Part shown: piece by piece, positions 50,681 through 56,591 of the stretch | Layout of the letters: every line of letters begins with the position of its first letter | Position numbering within the stretch: position 1 is the stretch's first letter | DNA from: Faecalicatena fissicatena | GTDB taxonomy: Bacteria; Bacillota; Clostridia; Lachnospirales; Lachnospiraceae | DNA length: 56,591 bases | Direction: 5' to 3' | NCBI GenBank assembly: GCA_001028025.1 | Contig: LDAQ01000087.1 | Coordinates: 1-56,591, forward strand | Program-made: the position numbers and the translations under genes | The notes under the pieces: generated by a model | Databases searched by the model: none | What the model was told of the DNA's origin: nothing | Seen by the model: the letters and a program-made list of their open reading frames with translations, nothing else

Positions 50681-52024
50681 TTACTTATATTCCTCTCTCA
50701 GTTTTTTCGCAAACTCTGTATTAAGCTTTGATTCCCTGCGCGTCTTGTCTTCTTTTATACGGAACTGCTCCTGTCTTGCAGGGGAATATTCCTCCCAGCG
50801 TTTCTTATAAGATTCCCTGGCTGCCTGCATCTCTTCTGTTAACTGAGGCATTTTGAGATTTCTTTCGGGCAGTACCGGCACGTTCGGAAGACGCTCTTCC
50901 ACCGGCAGTATGGTCAATGGCTTTGCGGTCGGAAGTGTCTGGTACCAATACGCAGTGGAGCTCCAGTCATCGGACAGATGGTTGGCATGGCCGTGCTCAA
51001 TCGTTACACGCAGTCGTTTCTCAAACCTGACCGGATCCGTGATATGGAAGCGGTAGGATACATGGAACCCATCTGTGTCTCCTTCGTGCACAATGGTCCC
51101 GAAGAATGGAAATGCATTGCGCTGCATCCCCCATGCATGGTTGAAATAGTCCTCTGTCCCGGTACCGTTCAGACTGGGGTACTCTTCTCCGTCAATAAAG
51201 AACATGTCGTTTCCTTCTCCCCACCAGCTTCCCTGGTAATGTTTCACCGACAGATTACAGCCTACATAGTGTCCGGTTCCTTCCACATCCAGAACCGTAT
51301 AATTGCCTTCTCCCTTGAAATTCGTTACGTTATTGACCTCCGGCGAATTCACCTGGATATCCGGCCCCCATCCGTCACACGGGTTCTCTCTGTGCCAGCT
51401 TGTATGGAAATATGCAGTATTCTCATCAAGAGGGGCTTTGTACATCTCATAGTCTATATTGAAGTATAAGATAAACGGAAGCTCGTTCTCGTTGATAATC
51501 TCAATCTTTGCCTTTTTGTTAAACGGCATCGGGAAATAACAGGATACGGAACAGGGTGCACCGTAGCGTCCTGCCTCCTCCGGTTTCAGTGACACATTAA
51601 ACGGAAGGGAAGAAAAATTTCCCGGATAGCAGTTCCCAATACAGAAAAAGTCTCCGAAGGGCGCCAGAACGCTTGGTGTATCCTGGTCGTCCCACGTAAT
51701 TTTGATCAGTGCCTTTCTGTAATAGAAGGGGTCGTAATCGTCCCAGATTACCCCCAGTGCCGGATGAATTTCCATAACCGGTGCTGCGGACGCATTCTGC
51801 ACCGGGTCCAGGATGCTGGGCGCTTTTACTTTACGGCAGGATGAGGTCATCCAGATATGTGTGATACATCCGGGGCCTTCTATTTCTCCCAGTGTAATGC
51901 TCTCCTTTGCCGGAATCTCCCAGTAATCCTGGTTCTTACCTCTCTGATCCCAGCTTGCCAGCCTTCCGTTCCTGGCCTCTTTTATTGTTGTCAGATCCTG
52001 AAATAATCCTGATACTTTACTCAT
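50681..52024 (-). CDS. GH172 (DUF2961) alpha-fructofuranosidase-like enzyme
   Basis: A 447-residue protein. Candidate catalytic residues are E270 (GSWWGEGNDMFF) and E291 (NGTGTEDYFNHAWG), 21 apart, matching the pair in the founding GH172 member, the difructose-dianhydride-I hydrolase of Bifidobacterium dentium. The two-jelly-roll pattern (YFNIDYEMYK, GCNLSVKHYQGSWW) and a long charged C-terminal helix, used for oligomerisation, also fit. Other GH172 members cleave D-arabinofuranosides, but the adjacent GH32 gene favours alpha-D-fructofuranosides such as difructose anhydrides. AGGAGG precedes the ATG. Confidence 0.85.
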   Translation of the reverse strand: MSKVSGLFQDLTTIKEARNGRLASWDQRGKNQDYWEIPAKESITLGEIEGPGCITHIWMTSSCRKVKAPSILDPVQNASAAPVMEIHPALGVIWDDYDPFYYRKALIKITWDDQDTPSVLAPFGDFFCIGNCYPGNFSSLPFNVSLKPEEAGRYGAPCSVSCYFPMPFNKKAKIEIINENELPFILYFNIDYEMYKAPLDENTAYFHTSWHRENPCDGWGPDIQVNSPEVNNVTNFKGEGNYTVLDVEGTGHYVGCNLSVKHYQGSWWGEGNDMFFIDGEEYPSLNGTGTEDYFNHAWGMQRNAFPFFGTIVHEGDTDGFHVSYRFHITDPVRFEKRLRVTIEHGHANHLSDDWSSTAYWYQTLPTAKPLTILPVEERLPNVPVLPERNLKMPQLTEEMQAARESYKKRWEEYSPARQEQFRIKEDKTRRESKLNTEFAKKLREEYK

Positions 52025-52144
52025 GGTATCTCCTCCTAATTCTTTTTACATAATTTATTTACCAGCCATCTGTCTTACCTGCTGTTTGATCCTTTTTACA
52101 CCATATCATCAGTGCACGGAAAGCTTGTATCTTTTCTTTCCCCG

Positions 52145-52975
52145 TTAACCCTTCACAGCCCCGGCAGTCATGCCCTCCACAATATTCTTCTGGAAGAGGC
52201 CATAGAATATCAGCTCCGGTATGATAATCAAAACGCTGGATGCCACAATTCCGCCATAGTCCACCGTGTAGGTTCCCTTGAAGAAGGATGCCCCCATGGA
52301 AAGCGTATAGTCGGAAATATCTCTCAGCATGACCGATGCAAACGGATACTCATTCCAGATATACAGTACGTTAAATATGACGATCGTCGCGATCACCGGC
52401 TTTGCCATCGGAAGAATTACCTTCAGCATCAGATCCCAGATACTGCATCCGTCAATCACAGCAGCCTCATCAATTTCCGTCGGAAGTGACTTCAGATATC
52501 CCACCAGCAGCAGTGTATTAAAAGATATGGATGTTGCCACATACGGGAAAATCAAAGCAAACAATCCCCTTAATCCAAAAGCCACATTAATCTTATAAAC
52601 CGGAAAAAGCAGAATAAAAGGTGAAATCGAAAGCCCCATAATTAAAAAACCATATATTAAGGAAACAACTTTTCTGTTCTTAAACTCCATTCTTGATAGC
52701 ACAAAGGAACTGAAAAATGTAATAATCAATTCAATGACCAGCGAAATCACACAGACAAAAAGTGTATTCCCATACAGGCTTAAAAAATCCAAAGTTTTAA
52801 ACGCATTTCTATAGTTTTCCACATTCAGGCTATTTGGCAGAGAAAGCGGAGCGGACAGTATTTCCGAATTCGTTTTAAAGGACAGTACAAGCATCCAGAT
52901 AAACGGAAATACAACCAGCAGCGTAATCAGAACCATCAGAATATACATCGCTGTTTTCTTCTTTTTGTTGATCAT
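52145..52975 (-). CDS. Sugar ABC transporter permease, MalG-like (fructoside locus)
   Basis: A 276-residue permease with six membrane segments, EAA loop EIDEAAVIDGCSIWDLMLKVILPMAKPV and the terminal EGMTAGAVKG. It is the second permease of a CUT1 importer, 7 bases after the first. The ribosome site is AGAGGT nine bases before the ATG. Confidence 0.93.
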   Translation of the reverse strand: MINKKKKTAMYILMVLITLLVVFPFIWMLVLSFKTNSEILSAPLSLPNSLNVENYRNAFKTLDFLSLYGNTLFVCVISLVIELIITFFSSFVLSRMEFKNRKVVSLIYGFLIMGLSISPFILLFPVYKINVAFGLRGLFALIFPYVATSISFNTLLLVGYLKSLPTEIDEAAVIDGCSIWDLMLKVILPMAKPVIATIVIFNVLYIWNEYPFASVMLRDISDYTLSMGASFFKGTYTVDYGGIVASSVLIIIPELIFYGLFQKNIVEGMTAGAVKG

Positions 52976-52982
52976 AATCCCG

Positions 52983-53855
52983 CTACCTCTCTTTCTCTCT
53001 GGTCAGGAACGTATAGATCCCTGTAATCAGCAGTGACAGCAGAAATGTAATGGTCGCAAGCGACATACCATAGCCATAATCACTGCTGGAAAATGTCATG
53101 GAATAACTGTAAGTCACCAGTGTCTCGGACAGATGGTTCGGGCCGCCCCCTGTTGTCTGCTGTACAATCTCAAAAATCTTAAATACTCCCGTAATAATCA
53201 GAACCGATACCGTTGAAATCGTCGTACGCATCATCGGGATAATGACATAGCGGACCTTCTGTACTCCGCTGGCCCCGTCGATCTTCACTGCCTCGAGGAC
53301 GTCTTCCGGAATCATCTTCAGCCCGGCAATAAAAATGGTGACCAGATAACCAAGCTGCTGCCAGAAGTAAATGATGGCAATGCTGTAGGGTGAAAATGTC
53401 TCCCCGCCGATCCATTTTTGTTTCAGACCCGATGCTCCCACTGCATCCAGAATATTGTTAATTACGCCAATATTCGGGTCCAGGATATATACCCATATAA
53501 TACCCACAATAATGGGGGCTATAATTGCGGGGGAAAATATCAGTGCCTTTGAAAAATCAGTTCCTTTCAACCGGTTATTTAAAAGCAGTGCTATTAAAAA
53601 TGATAGTGTCAACAGCAGGATAAATGCCAGTACGAAAATAATCATTGTATTCTTCAGTGAAATCCAAAACACATTATCCTGAAACAGCCTGATATAATTC
53701 TGAAATCCTTGAAATCTTGCCTTGCCAATACCCGAATACTTTGTAAAGCTGTACCCGATTGCGATTATAATAGGCAGGACAATAAATACACTGTAGACAA
53801 GCAGTGTCGGAATCAGAAGGCCTATTTTATATCTTCTTTTGCTCAACCAGCGCAT
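52983..53855 (-). CDS. Sugar ABC transporter permease, MalF-like (fructoside locus)
   Basis: A 290-residue permease from the ATG at 53855 (GGAGAAGG just upstream; the frame also opens at a TTG four codons earlier). Six membrane segments, EAA loop DVLEAVKIDGASGVQKVRYVIIPMM and GGGPNHLSETLVTYSYSMTF. No ATPase gene is present, so a shared CUT1 ATPase is presumed. Confidence 0.92.
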   Translation of the reverse strand: MRWLSKRRYKIGLLIPTLLVYSVFIVLPIIIAIGYSFTKYSGIGKARFQGFQNYIRLFQDNVFWISLKNTMIIFVLAFILLLTLSFLIALLLNNRLKGTDFSKALIFSPAIIAPIIVGIIWVYILDPNIGVINNILDAVGASGLKQKWIGGETFSPYSIAIIYFWQQLGYLVTIFIAGLKMIPEDVLEAVKIDGASGVQKVRYVIIPMMRTTISTVSVLIITGVFKIFEIVQQTTGGGPNHLSETLVTYSYSMTFSSSDYGYGMSLATITFLLSLLITGIYTFLTREKER

Positions 53856-53886
53856 ATCCTTCTCCAATCATCTGAATCCATCTGTA

Positions 53887-53915
53887 AGAGCCCGCCCCGC
53901 CGCAAGGACGGCAGG
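53887..53915 (-). terminator. GC-rich hairpin between binding-protein and permease genes
   Basis: An imperfect stem (minus strand CCctGCCG pairing with CGGCggGG) without a T run, 35 bases after the binding-protein stop. It probably stabilises the binding-protein transcript, as is common in CUT1 operons. Confidence 0.4.
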
Positions 53916-53949
53916 GACCTGAGCTTCACGCGTATAAACCTGTTTCCTT

Positions 53950-55272
53950 TTATTTACTGTAGGACAGTGCCTCGTCAATCTTATCCAGCGCCTCTGCCGG
54001 TTCATATGTTCCCTGCATTACGCCAAACATGGAGTTATAAAGTGCCTCCTGTACCGCAGATACCACCGTCAGATCCGGTGCCGCCTCCGGGCTTTCCCAT
54101 CCTGCCCCCAGGGCTTCCAGCATGGCGTTCATAGAATACTGTGTGTCTGTTGCAGCTACATCAGAATAATTTGTTGCCGGGAAAATAGAACCTTCATAGG
54201 AGATCTTTGCAGCATCTTCTCCATAATAAAATTTCAGGAATTCAAAAACTGCTTCTTTTACCGCATCATCATCTGCAACTTCCGCATTTACAACAATCGG
54301 CGCGGAAGGAACTTTCATTGCAATATCCTGATTGTAATCTGTATCGGTGAATTTCGGTCCCCACCAGAAACCAACGTTCTCTCCAATGTTCTCATCAAAC
54401 TCTGCACAGTCCCACTGGCCGGTGCCGAACATTGCTGCCTTGCCCTCATTGAAGAGCTGCTTGGCATCGAAGTATTCAATGGTAGCCATGTTTTCCGGGA
54501 ATGCTCCTGCTTCCGCGATCCCTTTTAACTTTTCAAAGCAGGCAGTCAGGTCTTCATTATTGAATTTTTTCTCTCCTGAAAGAATGCTGTCAATATTTTC
54601 TGCCCAGCCATATCTGGCAAGCGTCTCATTGAATTCCCACATCGCATACGCACTGTTTTTACTTCCGATGGACAGCGGAGTCACGTCGCTCTCTTTCAGC
54701 TTCTTAATCATCCCGATAAAATCTTCGTATGTAGTGTCGTTTGTAGGATACTCAACTCCTGCCTTGTCGAACAGATCCTTGTTGTAGAAGATTCCCTGGA
54801 CATTACACTGATATGGCAGACCGTACTGTCCATTATCATCCTGGAATGCATTCTCCATGCCGCCAAGAGCCGTCTGGATATCAGCGTTCTCTGATAAGAA
54901 ATCGGATAAATCCATCAGAACACCAGAGTCGCTGTATTCGGGAGCCTCACTGGCATCCAGCCAGAAGATCTGGGGGAGTGTTCCGTCTGAAGCCTCCAGT
55001 TTCATATTCTTGGAATGAGACTCTTTGTCTGATGCCTCGAATTCCACCTTGTATTTTCCGTCATATTTTTCATTAAATGCCTGCACAATGTTATATGTAA
55101 CAGCTTCCTGCTCCTGCGGATTAGCTACATGGATGCCGAATTTAATAGTCGTTGCCCCGCCGTCTGCCTTTGCCTCCTCTTTTTTACCTCCGGAGCATCC
55201 TGCGAGAAGGCCTGCAGCCATTGTTCCTGCCATAACCACTGATAACAGTCTTTTCAAAGTTCTTGTCTTCAT
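53950..55272 (-). CDS. Sugar ABC transporter solute-binding lipoprotein (fructoside locus)
   Basis: A 440-residue CUT1 binding protein. Signal peptide with basic start MKTRTLKRLLSVVMAGTMAA, lipobox cysteine in LLAGCSGG, then the SBP_bac_1 fold (TTIKFGIHVANPQEQEAV, FNEGKAAMFGTGQWD). AAGGAGG precedes the ATG. It is the first structural gene of the operon, with two LacI operators upstream. The ligand is presumably a fructose-containing oligosaccharide, from the hydrolases encoded downstream. Confidence 0.93.
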   Translation of the reverse strand: MKTRTLKRLLSVVMAGTMAAGLLAGCSGGKKEEAKADGGATTIKFGIHVANPQEQEAVTYNIVQAFNEKYDGKYKVEFEASDKESHSKNMKLEASDGTLPQIFWLDASEAPEYSDSGVLMDLSDFLSENADIQTALGGMENAFQDDNGQYGLPYQCNVQGIFYNKDLFDKAGVEYPTNDTTYEDFIGMIKKLKESDVTPLSIGSKNSAYAMWEFNETLARYGWAENIDSILSGEKKFNNEDLTACFEKLKGIAEAGAFPENMATIEYFDAKQLFNEGKAAMFGTGQWDCAEFDENIGENVGFWWGPKFTDTDYNQDIAMKVPSAPIVVNAEVADDDAVKEAVFEFLKFYYGEDAAKISYEGSIFPATNYSDVAATDTQYSMNAMLEALGAGWESPEAAPDLTVVSAVQEALYNSMFGVMQGTYEPAEALDKIDEALSYSK

Positions 55273-55316
55273 AATTATCCTCCTTGATCATGAATCCTGC
55301 CTTGTTGTTTCCAATA

Positions 55317-55330
55317 TGGAACCCGTTCCA
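55317..55330 (-). promoter_or_regulatory. LacI-type operator O1
   Basis: TGGAACCCGTTCCA: perfect 6-bp arms around a CC centre, 44 bases before the binding-protein ATG. On the minus strand it lies between TTGGAC and TATTGG with an 18-base spacer, exactly where a repressor would block RNA polymerase. Confidence 0.75.
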
Positions 55331-55364
55331 CATTGTCCAAAAAAAATTTTTACTGTTTGCCAGT

Positions 55365-55396
55365 GCCGTATTATGGAACGGGTTCCACAATACGGC
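55365..55396 (-). promoter_or_regulatory. LacI-type operator O2, extended palindrome
   Basis: TGGAACGGGTTCCA at 55374-55387 inside a 32-base inverted repeat whose outer arms are GCCGTATT and AATACGGC, with one mismatched pair. The core is identical to O1 apart from the two central bases (GG versus CC on this strand). Centre-to-centre distance to O1 is 57 bases. TTGCCG and TAATAC boxes flank it 19 bases apart, so a second promoter is possible. Confidence 0.75.
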
Positions 55397-55558
55397 AAAA
55401 AAAATAAGTTTTCTCAGGTGTGCACCTACTGATTACTTTAAGCTCATTATATTACTCCTTTTAAAAAAGTCAACCTTATTTTTGAAACTAATTGTTTTTT
55501 TGTTTATAACTACAGAATATTCAATTTATATTTTGTACACCTTTCACAATTTGACGAA

Positions 55559-56539
55559 TCATAAAGTTGTCTTTCCTTTTTTAAGCTCCACATCTAGCAA
55601 AACCTGTTTATTCTTATAAGTCTTCCCATTCACCAATCTGTCCATCAGACGCACGGATTCCCTTGCCAGCGCTTCCACCGGCTGTGCAACAGCTGTCACC
55701 CGCGGTTCTACGATTCCTGTCAGATATGTACCGTCATAGGCCACAATTTTTACATCCTCAGGAACTCTCTTATGCCTTCTGATCGCTTCATTCATATAGC
55801 CTATTGCAAGCTGGTCTACACCAAATACGCCATCAAATTCCAGGCCCAGTTCAAACACTGTATCGATTGCTTTTTTATAATATGCAGCATCAAAACGGTT
55901 CCATTCCAGTTCATATGAATATGTATCCACGTGATTTTTTTTCATAATCCGCTCAAATTCATAGTGCCTGTCATGATATGGCGACTCCACTTCCAATGCA
56001 CCACGGAAATGCAGTACAGACTTACATCCGCTGCTGATCAGCTCTTCTGCCGCCAGCCTGCCGCCTCTTTTATGGTTCACGGCCACAACCGGGATATCTT
56101 CCCCCAGATAACGGTCAAATGACACGATGGGTTTGTGGATCTTCAGATATTCTTCCACATCCAGAGAATGTACACCTGTGATCACACCGTCTACGATATG
56201 CCTGTTCAGCATATCCAGATATTCCAGTTCTGCGTTCTCTTCCTTCACCGTATTACAGAGCATCGTCTTGTATCCACAGTTATACAGCTCTGCTTCCACA
56301 TATTCTACGAATTCGGCAAAAAACGGGTGGGCGACCGTAGGTACCAATACGGCGATAATCCCTGTTTTTCTGTGGAACAGATTGCGCGCCAGTTCATTGG
56401 GTGTATAGTCCAGCTCGCGCATGGCTTCTTCAATCTTCTGGCGGGTTTCATCGGATACATATCCGCTGTTGTTCAGAACCCTTGATACCGTTGTGGGACC
56501 TACATTTGCTTTTTTTGCCACATCTCTTATACTCGCCAT
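55559..56539 (-). CDS. LacI-family transcriptional regulator
   Basis: A 326-residue repressor. The helix-turn-helix and hinge are canonical: ASIRDVAKKANVGPTTVSRVLNNSGYVS, then LDYTPNELARNLFHRKTG (LacI hinge). The remainder is the periplasmic-binding-like sugar domain (IIAVLVPTVAHPFFAEFVEYVE, VDGVITGVHS, AVNHKRGGRLAAEELI). AAGGAGG precedes the ATG. It is encoded just upstream of the binding-protein gene in the same direction; two palindromes between them are its likely operators. Only 52 bases upstream of it are in the window, so its own promoter is not fully visible. Confidence 0.93.
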   Translation of the reverse strand: MASIRDVAKKANVGPTTVSRVLNNSGYVSDETRQKIEEAMRELDYTPNELARNLFHRKTGIIAVLVPTVAHPFFAEFVEYVEAELYNCGYKTMLCNTVKEENAELEYLDMLNRHIVDGVITGVHSLDVEEYLKIHKPIVSFDRYLGEDIPVVAVNHKRGGRLAAEELISSGCKSVLHFRGALEVESPYHDRHYEFERIMKKNHVDTYSYELEWNRFDAAYYKKAIDTVFELGLEFDGVFGVDQLAIGYMNEAIRRHKRVPEDVKIVAYDGTYLTGIVEPRVTAVAQPVEALARESVRLMDRLVNGKTYKNKQVLLDVELKKGKTTL

Positions 56540-56591
56540 AGCTCCCCCTCCTTTCTTCCGTATTTATTAATAGGTAATTGCGAAACTCTAC

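Noticed and set aside
55184..55390. Open frame across the LacI operators (68 codons, minus strand)
   Set aside because: It arises because both palindromes read through as Trp-Asn-x-Phe. It has no ribosome site and overlaps the binding-protein gene start.
1..56591. tRNA, rRNA, CRISPR arrays and insertion sequences
   Set aside because: None of the typical cloverleaf, repeat-spacer or transposase-plus-inverted-repeat patterns was seen on reading both strands; a tRNAscan or ISfinder run could still show a missed one.

Overview
The window looks like the chromosome of a gut Clostridia, most likely a Lachnospiraceae member. This is inferred from gene content and style only: AGGAGG-type ribosome sites, clostridial rubrerythrin and Csp-like subtilase, orphan LanFEG immunity genes, YesMN two-component systems and many sugar ABC and GPH transporters. 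No rRNA, tRNA, CRISPR array or insertion sequence was seen. About 90% of the bases are coding.

Region 1 (50-28636, all minus strand) reads as one large aromatic-glycoside locus. Transcription runs from high to low coordinates. First come a DUF4038/GH140-like glycosidase, an iron-sulfur/zinc-ribbon flavoprotein, a GH106-like glycosidase, an AraC-GH39 fusion regulator and a GPH sugar transporter. Next is a nine-gene operon: a Gfo/Idh/MocA oxidoreductase, C-glycoside deglycosidase beta and alpha subunits, a thiolase, an OB-fold/Zn-ribbon (DUF35) protein, an acyl carrier protein, phosphotransacylase, butyrate kinase and a DUF1097 membrane protein, closed by a strong terminator. After it come a MATE exporter, a second AraC-GH39 regulator, a small HPr-like protein, an oppABCDF peptide-type ABC transporter and a second GPH transporter. 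The oxidoreductase plus alpha/beta lyase set matches the known way gut bacteria break carbon-carbon-linked sugars such as puerarin (oxidise the sugar at C3, then eliminate the aglycone). The joined thiolase/DUF35/ACP/Pta/Buk set is not part of that known system as far as I know. It could recover an acyl group as ATP, and it is the most interesting candidate here.

Region 2 (28637-30402) is low-density: an Rpn-family nuclease gene flanked by hairpins. Region 3 (30403-38872, minus) is a sugar ABC transporter operon with a nucleoside-hydrolase-like protein, a GH43/32-like beta-propeller hydrolase and a YesM/YesN two-component system. Region 4 (39203-43883, plus) is an orphan lantibiotic/cationic-peptide protection transporter (LanFEG or CprABC type) with its own response regulator and kinase, but no prepeptide gene.

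Region 5 (44083-49019) holds housekeeping or unrelated genes: a Csp-like subtilase, rubrerythrin, a family 2 glycosyltransferase and a PPi-type phosphofructokinase. Region 6 (49177-56539, minus) is a LacI-controlled fructoside locus: LacI, a sugar ABC transporter, a GH172 protein with the Glu pair of alpha-D-fructofuranosidases, and a GH32 beta-fructosidase. Two matching LacI palindromes lie between lacI and the binding-protein gene.
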